Assembly (NCBI RefSeq): GCF_004382795.1 | Contig: NZ_SMSG01000001.1 | Coordinates: 186,001-250,000, forward strand | Origin: Cumulibacter soli | GTDB taxonomy: Bacteria; Actinomycetota; Actinomycetes; Mycobacteriales; Antricoccaceae | Direction of reading: 5' to 3' | DNA: 64,000 bases | In this document: in pieces, positions 25,846 to 35,738 of the stretch | Position numbering within the stretch: position 1 is the first letter of the stretch | Layout of the letters: each line of letters opens with the position of its first letter | Notes under the pieces: generated by a model | Told to the model about the DNA's origin: nothing | Seen by the model: only the letters and a program-made list of their open reading frames with translations | The model's database searches: none | Translations under genes and position numbers: made by a program

Positions 25846-28800
25846 TCAGCCTTCGAGGTCGACGATGCTCGGCTCGCGCCGAGAAAGGTCGATTCCGAGC
25901 TCGTCAGCCGTGCGTCCCGCTTCGTCGTCGGAGTCTCGCAACTCGATGGCCTGGCCATCGCTGGAGAGCACCTGCACGTTGAGGCACAACGACTGCAGCT
26001 CCTTGAGCAACACCTTGAACGATTCCGGGATACCAGGCTCGGGTACGTTCTCGCCCTTGACGACGGCCTCGTACACCTTCACGCGGCCGACGATGTCGTC
26101 GGACTTGATCGTCAGCAACTCCTGCAGCGCGTAGGCGGCGCCGTAGGCCTGCATCGCCCAGCACTCCATCTCACCGAAGCGCTGACCACCGAACTGCGCC
26201 TTACCACCCAGCGGCTGCTGAGTGATCATCGAGTACGGGCCGGTCGCACGCGCGTGGATCTTGTCGTCGACCAGGTGCAGCAGCTTCAGAATGTAGATGT
26301 ACCCCACCGTGACCGGCGTCGGGAACGGTTCGCCGGAGCGGCCGTCGAACAGCCGCGCCTTACCGTTGCCGTCGACCATGCGGTTGCCGTCCCGGTTCGG
26401 GATGGTCGAGCCGAGCAGGCCGATGACCTCCTCTTCACGAGCACCGTCGAAGATCGGGGTCGCCGTGTTCGTGCCCGGCTCTGAGCTGCGCGCATGCTCT
26501 GGCAGAGCATCGGCCCAGTCCGGGTTCCCCTCGACTTCCCAGCCAGACTTTGCAATCCAGCCGAGGTGTGTCTCCAGGATCTGTCCGACGTTCATTCGCG
26601 ACGGCACACCCAGCGGGTTCAGCACGATGTCGACCGGAGTGCCATCCGGCAGGAACGGCATGTCCTCCTCGGGGAGGATCTTGGAGATAACACCCTTGTT
26701 GCCGTGACGACCGGCGAGCTTGTCACCGTCGGTGATCTTGCGCATCTGCGCGACGTACACCCGGATCAGTTCGTTGACACCCGGGGCCAGTTCGTCGCCG
26801 TCCTCACGCGAGAACACCCGGACGCCGATGACCTTGCCGGACTCACCGTGCTTGACCTTCAGCGACGTGTCGCGGACCTCACGGGCCTTCTCGCCGAAGA
26901 TCGCGCGCAGCAGGCGCTCCTCCGGGGTCAGCTCAGTTTCACCCTTCGGGGTGACCTTGCCGACCAGTACGTCGCCGGCGACAACCTCGGCACCGATGCG
27001 AATGATGCCGCGTTCGTCGAGATCCGCCAGCGCCTCTTCCGAGACGTTCGGGATATCGCGGGTGATCTCCTCCGGACCCAACTTGGTATCGCGAGCGTCA
27101 ACCTCGAACTCTTCGATGTGGATCGAGGAGAGGACGTCGTCACGCACGAGTCGCTGCGACAGGATGATCGCGTCCTCGAAGTTGTGACCCTCCCACGGCA
27201 TGAACGCGACGAGCAGGTTCCGCCCGAGCGCGAGTTCGCCGTCCTCGGTGCACGGGCCGTCGGCGATGATCTGGCCTTCTTCAACCCGTTGCCCCGCGTC
27301 CACCAGAACCTTCTGGTTGATACAGGTGCCCTGGTTGGAGCGGGTGAACTTGTGCAGACCGAAGGTCTGGCGAGTGCCGTCGTCAGCCATGATCGAGATG
27401 TAGTCGGCGGCGACCTCCTCGACCACGCCAGCCTTCGTCGCGGTGAGTACGTCACCAGCGTCGACCGCGGCGCGCAACTCCATACCGGTACCGACCAGCG
27501 GTGCCTCGCTACGCAGCAACGGCACCGACTGACGCTGCATGTTCGCGCCCATCAGTGCGCGGTTCGCGTCGTCGTGCTCCAGGAACGGAATCATCGCCGT
27601 AGCGACCGAGTTCATCTGGCGCGCCGACACATCCATGTAGTCGACGGCGTCGGGCTCGATCTCGACGGTTTCGCCGCCCTTGACACGCACCAGGACCTTC
27701 TCGTCCGCAAAACGACCGTTGTCGTCGAGCTTCGAGTTGGCCTGCGCGATGACGTGGCGGTCCTCCTCATCAGCGGACAGGTAGTCGACCTGGTCGGTGA
27801 CCACACCGCCGACGACCTTGCGGTACGGCGACTCGATGAAGCCGAACGGGTTGACCCGAGCGAACGACGCGAGCGAGCCGATCAGACCAATGTTCGGGCC
27901 TTCAGGCGTCTCGATCGGGCACATACGGCCGTAGTGCGACGGGTGAACGTCACGGACCTCCATGCCGGCGCGTTCACGAGACAGACCGCCCGGGCCCAGC
28001 GCCGACAGGCGACGCTTGTGGGTCAGACCCGACAGCGGGTTGGTCTGATCCATGAACTGCGACATCTGCGACGTTCCGAAGAACTCCTTGATCGCCGCGG
28101 ACACCGGCCGGATGTTGATCAGCGTCTGCGGCGTGATCGCCTCGACATCCTGGGTCGTCATCCGCTCACGGACGACGCGCTCCATACGCGACAGACCCAC
28201 GCGGATCTGGTTCTGGATCAGTTCGCCAACGGTGCGCAGACGACGGTTACCGAAGTGGTCGATGTCGTCGACGTCGTAGCCTTCGTCGCCAGCGTGCAGG
28301 TGCACGATGTACTCGATCGAGGCGACGATATCGTCCTCGGTCAGCACCGACTCGGTGGTCGGCAGGTCGAGTTCGAGCTTCTTGTTGACCTTGTAGCGAC
28401 CCACCTTGGCCAGGTCGTAGCGCTTGGCGTTGAAGAAGAGATTGTTGAGCAGCGTTTTCGCGGACTCACGGGTCGGCGGCTCGCCCGGGCGCAACTTGCG
28501 GTAGATGTCCAGCAGCGCCTCGTCCTCGGTCTTGATGGTGTCCTTCTCCAGGGTGGCCATCATGGACTCGGACCAGGCGAAGTGTTCGCGGATGCGGTCC
28601 TCGGTCCAGCCGAGAGCCTTCAGCAATACGGTGACCGGCTGGCGGCGCTTGCGGTCGATACGTACGCCGACGGTGTCGCGCTTGTCGACATCGAACTCGA
28701 GCCACGCGCCGCGGCTAGGGATGACCTTGCAGCCGAAGACGTCTTTGTCGGTGGTCTTGTCGATGGTCTGGTCGAAGTACACGCCCGGTGAGCGGACCAG

Positions 28801-29301
28801 TTGCGAGACGACGACACGCTCGGTGCCGTTGATGATGAAGGTGCCGCCCGAAGTCATCATCGGGAAGTCGCCCATGAACACGGTCTGGCTCTTGATCTCA
28901 CCAGTGGTGTTGTTCATGAACTCGGCGGTGACGAACAGCGGAGCGCAGTACGTCATGTCCTTGTCCTTGCACGTTTCGGTGTCAGCTTTGACATCCTCGA
29001 AACGTGGATTGGAGAAGGTGAGGGACATAGTGTCCGAGAAATCCTCGATCGGCGAGATTTCACTGAGGATCTCTTCCAGGCCGCTGGTGAGCGCTGGATC
29101 GTCGCCTACCCGGGCACGCCAAGCTTCGTTTCCAACCAGCCAGTCAAAACTGGAGGTCTGCAAGGCGAGCAGGTCGGGCACCGCGAGGGGTTCACGAATC
29201 TTCGCGAACGAGACGCGCTTGGGAGCTCCAGGAATTGGGGAGCCATTGGCGCCTGCGGTGGCGGACGAGCGGACGGTCGAATCGGGGCGGGAGCCTGCCA
29301 A
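25846..29301 (-). CDS. rpoB: DNA-directed RNA polymerase subunit beta
   Basis: The 1151-residue beta subunit begins at a TTG codon (GGAC about 6 bases upstream). The rifampicin-binding cluster reads [23 protein letters not shown], with the Asp, His and Ser positions of susceptible enzymes, so a rifampicin-sensitive polymerase is predicted. The C-terminal region holds [18 protein letters not shown] and ends in the usual clamp segment, with a short tail [15 protein letters not shown]. An upstream promoter candidate lies at 29452-29481. rplL, normally close upstream, is 10 kb away. Confidence 0.98.
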   Translation of the reverse strand: MAGSRPDSTVRSSATAGANGSPIPGAPKRVSFAKIREPLAVPDLLALQTSSFDWLVGNEAWRARVGDDPALTSGLEEILSEISPIEDFSDTMSLTFSNPRFEDVKADTETCKDKDMTYCAPLFVTAEFMNNTTGEIKSQTVFMGDFPMMTSGGTFIINGTERVVVSQLVRSPGVYFDQTIDKTTDKDVFGCKVIPSRGAWLEFDVDKRDTVGVRIDRKRRQPVTVLLKALGWTEDRIREHFAWSESMMATLEKDTIKTEDEALLDIYRKLRPGEPPTRESAKTLLNNLFFNAKRYDLAKVGRYKVNKKLELDLPTTESVLTEDDIVASIEYIVHLHAGDEGYDVDDIDHFGNRRLRTVGELIQNQIRVGLSRMERVVRERMTTQDVEAITPQTLINIRPVSAAIKEFFGTSQMSQFMDQTNPLSGLTHKRRLSALGPGGLSRERAGMEVRDVHPSHYGRMCPIETPEGPNIGLIGSLASFARVNPFGFIESPYRKVVGGVVTDQVDYLSADEEDRHVIAQANSKLDDNGRFADEKVLVRVKGGETVEIEPDAVDYMDVSARQMNSVATAMIPFLEHDDANRALMGANMQRQSVPLLRSEAPLVGTGMELRAAVDAGDVLTATKAGVVEEVAADYISIMADDGTRQTFGLHKFTRSNQGTCINQKVLVDAGQRVEEGQIIADGPCTEDGELALGRNLLVAFMPWEGHNFEDAIILSQRLVRDDVLSSIHIEEFEVDARDTKLGPEEITRDIPNVSEEALADLDERGIIRIGAEVVAGDVLVGKVTPKGETELTPEERLLRAIFGEKAREVRDTSLKVKHGESGKVIGVRVFSREDGDELAPGVNELIRVYVAQMRKITDGDKLAGRHGNKGVISKILPEEDMPFLPDGTPVDIVLNPLGVPSRMNVGQILETHLGWIAKSGWEVEGNPDWADALPEHARSSEPGTNTATPIFDGAREEEVIGLLGSTIPNRDGNRMVDGNGKARLFDGRSGEPFPTPVTVGYIYILKLLHLVDDKIHARATGPYSMITQQPLGGKAQFGGQRFGEMECWAMQAYGAAYALQELLTIKSDDIVGRVKVYEAVVKGENVPEPGIPESFKVLLKELQSLCLNVQVLSSDGQAIELRDSDDEAGRTADELGIDLSRREPSIVDLEG

Positions 29302-29451
29302 GGTGGGTCCTTCCGAGGACGGGCGTCTGCAAATTTCTGACCGCGCTCCTCGATTCCTGACGCGTCACCCGGCTACCGCGCACGCATGCAGAGTTTGGCG
29401 TGATCGGGTCGGGTTTTACGAGATGTCAGGAGGAAGGCAGCGCAAAGAATG

Positions 29452-29481
29452 ATTCTAGCCACATGTAGACAAACCTGTCCA
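29452..29481 (-). promoter_or_regulatory. Candidate rpoBC promoter
   Basis: On the minus strand TGGACA (29481-29476) and TAGAAT (29457-29452) are separated by 18 bases, close to the sigma-70-type consensus, giving an rpoB leader of about 145 bases. The 358-base gap between rpoB and the CoA-transferase gene contains no other feature I can support. Confidence 0.55.
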
Positions 29482-29659
29482 CAGTCTCAGACCCAACTCC
29501 GGTGAGTCCTCTACCACTTCAGCGGTCAATTACCGCTTCATCACCTACGGCGTGTCCGATGCGCTGCCACGGTCGCCGTGCGAGGTGTACGGCAACCATC
29601 CTCGCTCACGCACCAAACGTCAAGTTCATCGGGTCGGCGTGTGAATAATGAATAACTCT

Positions 29660-30823
29660 CTACTCGCCCGCCCCCGGCGACCGGCTGAGGCCGAGCTCGG
29701 CGAGGATCGCCGCAGTGTGCTCCCCCACCGCCGGTACCGGGCCGGCGTCCGGCACCTCCGCGCCGACGAATGTCGTCGGCGGCAGCAAACCCATCAACGG
29801 ACCGACGGGCGAGCCGAACTCACGCCACCGTTTGCGTGCTGCGAGCTGCGGATGTTCAACCAACCCCTGCATCGTGCGCAGTCGCGCGTTGGCGATCTGC
29901 GCAGTGTCGAGCCGGGCGAGCACCTCATCGGCGGACAGTGCTGTGGTGATCTCCTCGATCACGCCGGTCAACTCGTCGCGATGATCCGAACGCAATGTGT
30001 TCGTCGCGAACCGCGGGTCGCCCGCCAAGGCGGGCTGCCCCAGCACATCGCCGCAGAACCGCTGCCACTCGCGCTCGTTCTGAATGCCCAGGAACACCCG
30101 CTCACCACCGGCGACCTGCACCGGACCGTAGGGCGCGATCGCAGCATGCGAGGCACCCGTGCGCTTCGGGTCGCTGCCGCCGTACGCCGAGTAATACATC
30201 GGGAAGCTCATCCATTCGGCGAGCGCCTCCAGCATCGACACCTCGATAGTGGCGCCCTCGCCCGTGCGCAGACGTTGGATCACGGCGGTCAGTACGCCGG
30301 TGTAGGAGTACATCCCGGCGGCAATGTCCGCGACCGAGATGCCAGCCTTGCTGGGGACGTCCGGCGTACCGGTCACCGACACCAAACCAGCCTCACACTG
30401 CACCAGCAGGTCGTACGCCTTCTTCTGCTCATACGGTCCGCCCTCGCCGTATCCGCTGATCGAGACGTGGATCAACTCGGGCTTCGCTGCGCGCAGGGTC
30501 TGCGCGTCCAACCCAAGACGGCGGCATGCACCCGGGGCGAGGTTCTGTACGAAGACATCAGCCGTGGCGATCAGCGCGTCGAGCACCTCACGATCGGCAG
30601 TATCCTTGATGTCCAGGGCGAGCGACTCTTTGGACCGGTTCAGCCAGACGAAGTGCGAGGACTGACCTTTCACCGTTTCGTCGTACCCACGGGCGAAATC
30701 ACCCACGCCCGGCCGCTCTACCTTGATCACCCGCGCGCCGAGATCGGCGAGTTGGCGCGTGGCGAACGGCGCGGCAACAGCCTGTTCGAGGGCTACGACG
30801 GTGATTCCTTCGAGTGGACGCAT
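29660..30823 (-). CDS. CaiB/BaiF family CoA-transferase
   Basis: The start MRPLEGITVVALEQ at 30823 is preferred over the frame start ten codons earlier, because family members begin this way (387 residues). It has the class III CoA-transferase fold: LADLGARVIKVERPGVGDFAR, FVWLNRSKESLALD, and YDLLVQCEAGLVSVTG, where the Asp is expected to carry the covalent oxalyl/aspartyl-CoA intermediate. The acyl substrate is unknown. The gene lies downstream of an alcohol dehydrogenase on the same strand with a hairpin between them. Confidence 0.92.
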   Translation of the reverse strand: MRPLEGITVVALEQAVAAPFATRQLADLGARVIKVERPGVGDFARGYDETVKGQSSHFVWLNRSKESLALDIKDTADREVLDALIATADVFVQNLAPGACRRLGLDAQTLRAAKPELIHVSISGYGEGGPYEQKKAYDLLVQCEAGLVSVTGTPDVPSKAGISVADIAAGMYSYTGVLTAVIQRLRTGEGATIEVSMLEALAEWMSFPMYYSAYGGSDPKRTGASHAAIAPYGPVQVAGGERVFLGIQNEREWQRFCGDVLGQPALAGDPRFATNTLRSDHRDELTGVIEEITTALSADEVLARLDTAQIANARLRTMQGLVEHPQLAARKRWREFGSPVGPLMGLLPPTTFVGAEVPDAGPVPAVGEHTAAILAELGLSRSPGAGE

Positions 30824-30855
30824 GCGGCGATTCTCTCGCACGCGGCCGCTCAAGA

Positions 30856-30919
30856 TGACCTGCGGTGGTTGGGACTGGTTATTTTCGTACCTAACCAGCC
30901 CTCAACCAACCGCAGGTCA
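30856..30919. terminator. Long imperfect hairpin between alcohol dehydrogenase and CoA-transferase genes
   Basis: Arms 30856-30881 and 30892-30919 (TGACCTGCGGTGGTTGGGAC... against ...AACCAACCGCAGGTCA) pair with small bulges around a 10-base loop. It starts 13 bases after the alcohol dehydrogenase stop on the minus strand and probably terminates or attenuates that transcript before the CoA-transferase gene. Confidence 0.7.
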
Positions 30920-30932
30920 GCACACGACGCGG

Positions 30933-32054
30933 TTACTTCTCGAAGTCGATCAGTCCGCGGACGTTGATCCCCGCGTGCATGTCGCGGTACCCCTGCGCAA
31001 CCTGCTCGACGGTGTACTCACGGGTGACCATCTCATCGAGTTTGAGCTTGCCGCTGCGGTACAGGTCCAGCAACCGCGGCACCGAAACGAAGGGGCTCCA
31101 ATTCCCGAAGATCACGCCCTTGATGGTCTTCTGCATCATCGACAACATGCCCAAGTTGATATCGACAGGCACGGGGTCGAAGGTGCCGACCGCAGTCACC
31201 GCAACGTTGCCGCCCTTGCGGACCGACTCGAGGGCGTCGGTGACGTTCTGCGGCTGCAACCGGCCGACCGTCACGATCGTGGAATCCGCGCCCTGCCCGT
31301 TGGTGTAGTGCCGCGCCTTCTCGGCAGCTTCCTCAATCGTCGCGAACGATTCGGTGGCACCGAACTCGGCAGCCATCTCGCGCTTGAACTCCGCGGGATC
31401 AACCACGATCACGTTGGCGGCGCCGGCATGGGCCGCTCCCTGGACCGCCGAGGCTCCGATCCCGCCCATCCCCATCACGATCACCGTGTGTCCAGGCCGA
31501 ACATCGGCCGCATTGATCGCCGAGCCGTAGCCGGTGCCCACGCCACATCCCAGCAGGCACAGGTACTTCAGCGGCACGTCCTTCGGCACCTTGTACGCCG
31601 ACGTGGTACTCACGACGGTGTACTGGCTGAACGTGCCGAGTCCCGTCATCTGGCCGCACGGTTTTCCATCCACGGACATCCGGTAACTATTCGGGTCGTC
31701 GGGCCGACCGCCGGATTCGGACTGCGCACCGTTGTCGCACAACTCCTGCTTACCCTGCGAACACCAGAAACAGCGGCCGCAGGCAGGCATGAACGTCATG
31801 ACAATGTGGTCGCCTACTTCGAACCCGGGCGTATTGGGACCCACTTTCTCTACGACTCCGGCCCCCTCGTGTCCGCCACAGAACGGCAGGACCTTCGGCT
31901 GCAGATCGCCGGTGGCGTAGTGGTCATCGGAGTGGCACAGACCGCTGGCGACCAGCCGAATCATGAGTTCGCCTTGCCGCGGTTCGTCCAACGTCACTTT
32001 CGTCGTCTGGAACTCCCCGGGGCTGGTTAACAGCACGGCGGCGGTCGACTCCAT
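30933..32054 (-). CDS. NDMA-dependent alcohol dehydrogenase
   Basis: The 373-residue zinc-dependent medium-chain dehydrogenase resembles the actinobacterial type that carries a tightly bound NAD and uses N,N-dimethyl-4-nitrosoaniline as an artificial acceptor. The catalytic zinc site includes GLCHSDDHY and GGHEGAGVV; the structural zinc site is CGRCFWCSQGKQELC; the nucleotide fold has VIVMGMGGIGASAVQGAAHAG. The N terminus MESTAAVLLTSPGEF fits this subfamily. Such enzymes oxidise alcohols or formaldehyde equivalents. It is divergent from the first substrate-binding lipoprotein gene. Confidence 0.92.
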   Translation of the reverse strand: MESTAAVLLTSPGEFQTTKVTLDEPRQGELMIRLVASGLCHSDDHYATGDLQPKVLPFCGGHEGAGVVEKVGPNTPGFEVGDHIVMTFMPACGRCFWCSQGKQELCDNGAQSESGGRPDDPNSYRMSVDGKPCGQMTGLGTFSQYTVVSTTSAYKVPKDVPLKYLCLLGCGVGTGYGSAINAADVRPGHTVIVMGMGGIGASAVQGAAHAGAANVIVVDPAEFKREMAAEFGATESFATIEEAAEKARHYTNGQGADSTIVTVGRLQPQNVTDALESVRKGGNVAVTAVGTFDPVPVDINLGMLSMMQKTIKGVIFGNWSPFVSVPRLLDLYRSGKLKLDEMVTREYTVEQVAQGYRDMHAGINVRGLIDFEK

Positions 32055-32309
32055 AGCGTTCTCCTATTCGCAAGTGGCCATCCGAGCGTGACCTCACCCT
32101 TTGCCTACCACGTGGTTGTGATTTACGTCTATGTCCGCTGGGTGGGCGGCTCAATAGCCCGCCGCGTCCGCCCGAGACACCGCGCACGACGAATCTCGTA
32201 GATGCCGATGTCAATGCTGTCATCGATCGTTCGTGGCGGACGGATCGTGCAGGTCTGCGGTCAAGGTCGATGACGAACCCACTCGCGCGTCCATCATGTG
32301 GCCGTTGAT

Positions 32310-32331
32310 CCGCGGGCGAGTTTGCCCGCGG
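32310..32331. promoter_or_regulatory. Inverted repeat in divergent control region
   Basis: Perfect 8-bp arms CCGCGGGC / GCCCGCGG around GAGTTT, in the 450-base gap between the alcohol dehydrogenase and the first substrate-binding protein. Apart from this and the promoter candidate 34 bases further on, I see nothing in the gap. Confidence 0.4.
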
Positions 32332-32364
32332 CGCAGGCGAAGAACGCCGATCTCGGGCCGGCTA

Positions 32365-32394
32365 TTGACTCTCTACCTACCGACGCGGCATATT
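32365..32394 (+). promoter_or_regulatory. Candidate promoter for first substrate-binding protein gene
   Basis: TTGACT at 32365-32370 and CATATT at 32389-32394 with an 18-base spacer, about 110 bases upstream of the lipoprotein ATG. Five and four of six consensus positions match. Confidence 0.45.
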
Positions 32395-32504
32395 GGTCTG
32401 ACCATTTACGAATATGTCACCACGGCGCCCTGCCAACCACACCGGCTCGATGTGCACAACGAGTTCTGATGGCCCACGCGGACGCCCATGTCGATAGGAC
32501 TGAC

Positions 32505-34082
32505 ATGAATCGTTCCTCCAAGACCCTTGCCGCCGGCCTGGTGGCCGGCGTGACGCTCGCTGGCTGTGGGCAGGCGGCGGACTCCACCTCGAACGCCGAT
32601 TCGCCCGACTATCCCAACGCTGTGGAGTTAGCGGACGATTACGACCCCGGTGAGCATTTTGATTGGGCCTATCCCGATTTCGCCGCAACTTGGGATCCCA
32701 TCGAGAACGCATCGAACAGCGCTATTAACTTCTACGAACCGGTCTACGATCGCCTGCTGCTCGAGGACGTCGACGGAAAAATCGGCCCGATGCTCGCCAC
32801 CGACTACACCGCGTCCGAGGACGGCAAGTCGTTGACACTGACCCTGCGTGAGGGGCTCACCTTCTCCGATGGCACTGCGTTCGACGCGACGGCCGTGAAA
32901 TTCAACCTCGATCGCGCGGCCGCGGCAGAAAGCACGATCAGCGGCGAACTGAGCCAAGTGGAGTCTGTCGAAGTCAGTGGCGAGGACACGGTCGTCCTAC
33001 ACCTGGACGGCGGCATCGCCCCGCTCACTGTCGCCCTCGCCAATATGGCAGGGATCATGGTGTCGCCGACCGCCGCTAAAGCGGGAACCTTGGCCGAGGC
33101 TCCAGTCGGAATCGGCCCCTACGTAACGACCACGATCAAGCCGGGCGACAGCGTCGAGTACCAGAAGTCCGAAGGCTATTGGGATCCAGACGCACAGCGG
33201 GTGAGCACGATGACCTATTACTTCATGCCCGATGCCCAGACCACCGTCAATGCACTTAAGTCTGGCGAGCTCGATGGGGCCCGTGTTGAGCCAGATGAAC
33301 TCGATCATTTGGCTGACGCTGGCTTCCTCCCGGTGGTGCAACCCAGCGCGCTGTATGTCTATCTCCTCGTCAACGGCACCATGGAGCCGTTCGACGATCC
33401 TGAGGTGCGCAAGGCGCTGAACCTGTCGCTCGATCGCGAGGCGATTTCTCAAGGGCTCTACGACGGGTATTGCACGCCTCAGATCCAGCCTTCTCCCATT
33501 GGCAGCCCGGGTTACAGCGAGGAAGTCGGGGACGGACTGGACATCTTCCCGTACGACCCCGATGCCGCGAAGGGCATCCTCGAATCCGCCGGCGTGGAGG
33601 AACTCAGTATCACCACCAGCACGCCGAACGTCACGGTATATACGAAACTCGCCGAGATCGTGCAGGACCAACTCGCCGATGTCGGCATCGATGTCGCGAT
33701 CGACACCGCGCCAACGGCGGAGGTCATCCAAACGTTCGCCATCGATAAATCGGTCGCCGCAATGACGCTCATCTCGACCGGGATCAACGATCCCGCATCG
33801 ACGAACTCCAGATATATAGCGAAAGAAGCACTCTACAACCCGGGCGGCGCAGACTACCCGGAACTGGTCAAATTCGGGAATGAAGGCGCCGCCTCGCTGG
33901 ATCCCGCGGTCCGCAAGCCTGCCTACGAGAAGTACATGGATTCCTGGATAGAGAAACCACCGCACGTCGTACCGATCTGCATGGCGCACCGCTCGATGGT
34001 AGTTACCGACCAGGTCTCCGGCGTCAGCCAGCGCACGAACGGATACCCGGACCTCCGTGGGGTGGCGATCTCTCATGCATAA
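32505..34082 (+). CDS. Family-5 substrate-binding lipoprotein (copy 1)
   Basis: Starting at ATG 32505, the 525-residue protein has a lipoprotein signal ending LAGC, so it is anchored to the outer face of the membrane. The family-5 (DppA/OppA-like) fold is clear: FYEPVYDRLL, LTLREGLTFSDGTAFDATAVKFNLDR, VGIGPYV, EPFDDPEVRKALNLSLDREAI. It should deliver a peptide or similar solute to an ABC importer, but no permease or ATPase gene is nearby. Three paralogues occur in the window. Two Cys in GYCTPQIQP and VPICMAH, conserved in all four, may form a disulfide. The earlier in-frame ATGs would put the signal peptide internally. Confidence 0.9.
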   Translation: MNRSSKTLAAGLVAGVTLAGCGQAADSTSNADSPDYPNAVELADDYDPGEHFDWAYPDFAATWDPIENASNSAINFYEPVYDRLLLEDVDGKIGPMLATDYTASEDGKSLTLTLREGLTFSDGTAFDATAVKFNLDRAAAAESTISGELSQVESVEVSGEDTVVLHLDGGIAPLTVALANMAGIMVSPTAAKAGTLAEAPVGIGPYVTTTIKPGDSVEYQKSEGYWDPDAQRVSTMTYYFMPDAQTTVNALKSGELDGARVEPDELDHLADAGFLPVVQPSALYVYLLVNGTMEPFDDPEVRKALNLSLDREAISQGLYDGYCTPQIQPSPIGSPGYSEEVGDGLDIFPYDPDAAKGILESAGVEELSITTSTPNVTVYTKLAEIVQDQLADVGIDVAIDTAPTAEVIQTFAIDKSVAAMTLISTGINDPASTNSRYIAKEALYNPGGADYPELVKFGNEGAASLDPAVRKPAYEKYMDSWIEKPPHVVPICMAHRSMVVTDQVSGVSQRTNGYPDLRGVAISHA

Positions 34083-35664
34083 GTTCAATACGAGGAACAA
34101 GCTGGCGATCGGGTGCGTTGCCGGGCTGGCATTGGTGCTGTCCGGGTGCGGCGACGCCCCCGAACGCAACACTCGCCCCGAGGAGAGTACGTACGCGAAC
34201 AGCATCGAAGCCACCTCTGACTACGATCCGGAGGCTCATTTCGACTGGGCGTACCGCGATTCGGCGCCCTCCTGGGATCCGATCAAGAGCACGGCCGGCA
34301 GCAACATCGTCTTCTTCGAGCCCGTCTACGACCGGTTGCTCTATGAGGAGGTCGACGGCACGATTGCGCCGATGCTCGCCACCGACTTCAGCGCAGCCGA
34401 GGATGGCTCCGCATTCACCCTCACGCTGCGCGAGGGACTGACCTTCTCCGATGGCGAGCCATTCGACGGAGACGCCGTAAAGTTCAATCTCGACCGCGCC
34501 CGGGCTGAGGGCAGCACGCTGGCCAGCGAACTGGCGCAGGTCGAGAACGTCGAAGTGGTCGACGAGCACACCGTGACGTTACATCTGTCCGGTGGAGTCG
34601 GACCGATACCAGCCACGTTGGCAGCGCGCTCAGGGATCATGGTCTCCCCTGCCGCAGCCGACAGCGGACAGCTCGACTCCCAGCCCGTTGGGATCGGCGC
34701 CTACACCGTGACGAATTATGTGCCTGGCGACAAGACTGAGTACGAAGCAACTCCGGATTACTGGGATCCTGACGCGCAACGCGTCGCGACGATGACGTTC
34801 CATGTGATGACGGATGATCAAACGCGACTCAACGCGCTCAAGAGTGGCGAACTCGATGGCGCCGAGATCCCCGCGGACCAGGTCGACGTACTCGCCGACG
34901 ACGGCTTCGTGCCGCTTGTCCAATCAAGCGCGCGGTACACGTACTTCTTACTGAACGCGGCGAAAGAGCCATTCGACGACCCCGAGGTGCGCACTGCGAT
35001 CAACCTGGCGATCGATCGCGAAGGTATCTCCCAGGGTCTGTACGGCGGCTATTGCACGCCTCAGATTCACCCATTCGCAGAGGGCAGCGCGGGTTATAGC
35101 GACAAGATCGGCAATGGCCTCGATGCACTGCCGTACGACCCGGAACAGGCAATGACGCTGCTCGAGGACGCCGGAGTTACCGACCTAAAGTTCACCATCG
35201 GTGCCCCCAACATCGCCAGCAATACGAAGTTGGCGGAGGCGATCCAGGAACAACTCGCCGATGTCGGGATCGACGCCGAGGTTGAATCGGCCCCAACCGA
35301 TGCCGTGGTGCAGAAGTTCGTCAGCGATCAAAGCATCGAGGCAATCACGTCGATCGGCAGCGGCGTCAACGACCCCGACGTCCCGAACTCCCGGTATATC
35401 AAGGAGGACGCGTACCTGAACGCAGGTGGCGTGAGTTACCCAGACCTCATCAAATATGGCGACGAGGGTGCGGCGGCTCTCGAGGCGGACGACCGTCGTC
35501 CGGCTTACGAGAAGTATCTCGAAAGCTGGATCTCCGATCCGCCACACCTGATTCCCATCTGCCTCACGCACGAATCGTCGGTCTACACACCCCAGGTATC
35601 AGGGGTGAAACAGAAGGCGAACGGATACCCGGACCTGCGCGGCGTCGCGGTCACGGACGCCTAA
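34075..35664 (+). CDS. Family-5 substrate-binding lipoprotein (copy 2)
   Basis: ATG 34075 overlaps the end of copy 1 by 8 bases; 529 residues. The signal MHKFNTRNKLAIGCVAGLAL ends in lipobox LSGC. It is a close paralogue of copy 1 (AHFDWAYRDSAPSWDPIKS, FFEPVYDRLL, LREGLTFSDGEPFDGDAVKF, GLYGGYCTPQIHP, DLRGVAVTDA at the C terminus). The overlap shows the pair is cotranscribed, perhaps recognising related ligands. A short hairpin follows. Confidence 0.9.
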   Translation: MHKFNTRNKLAIGCVAGLALVLSGCGDAPERNTRPEESTYANSIEATSDYDPEAHFDWAYRDSAPSWDPIKSTAGSNIVFFEPVYDRLLYEEVDGTIAPMLATDFSAAEDGSAFTLTLREGLTFSDGEPFDGDAVKFNLDRARAEGSTLASELAQVENVEVVDEHTVTLHLSGGVGPIPATLAARSGIMVSPAAADSGQLDSQPVGIGAYTVTNYVPGDKTEYEATPDYWDPDAQRVATMTFHVMTDDQTRLNALKSGELDGAEIPADQVDVLADDGFVPLVQSSARYTYFLLNAAKEPFDDPEVRTAINLAIDREGISQGLYGGYCTPQIHPFAEGSAGYSDKIGNGLDALPYDPEQAMTLLEDAGVTDLKFTIGAPNIASNTKLAEAIQEQLADVGIDAEVESAPTDAVVQKFVSDQSIEAITSIGSGVNDPDVPNSRYIKEDAYLNAGGVSYPDLIKYGDEGAAALEADDRRPAYEKYLESWISDPPHLIPICLTHESSVYTPQVSGVKQKANGYPDLRGVAVTDA

Positions 35665-35680
35665 GCGGCCCGCCCCGATG

Positions 35681-35704
35681 AGGGCCGCGTCCACCGGCGG
35701 CCCT
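35681..35704 (+). terminator. Short hairpin after substrate-binding protein copy 2
   Basis: An 8-bp stem AGGGCCGC / GCGGCCCT with an 8-base loop, 16 bases after the stop and 35 bases before the acyl-CoA synthetase start. It is a weak terminator candidate. Confidence 0.45.
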
Positions 35705-35738
35705 TAGGTGTCGCGACGGAGGCCGCTAAAGTTCTGGC

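Noticed and set aside
26494-28791. 765-codon plus-strand frame
   Set aside because: Antisense shadow of rpoB, rich in Asp/Arg/Val with no family resemblance.
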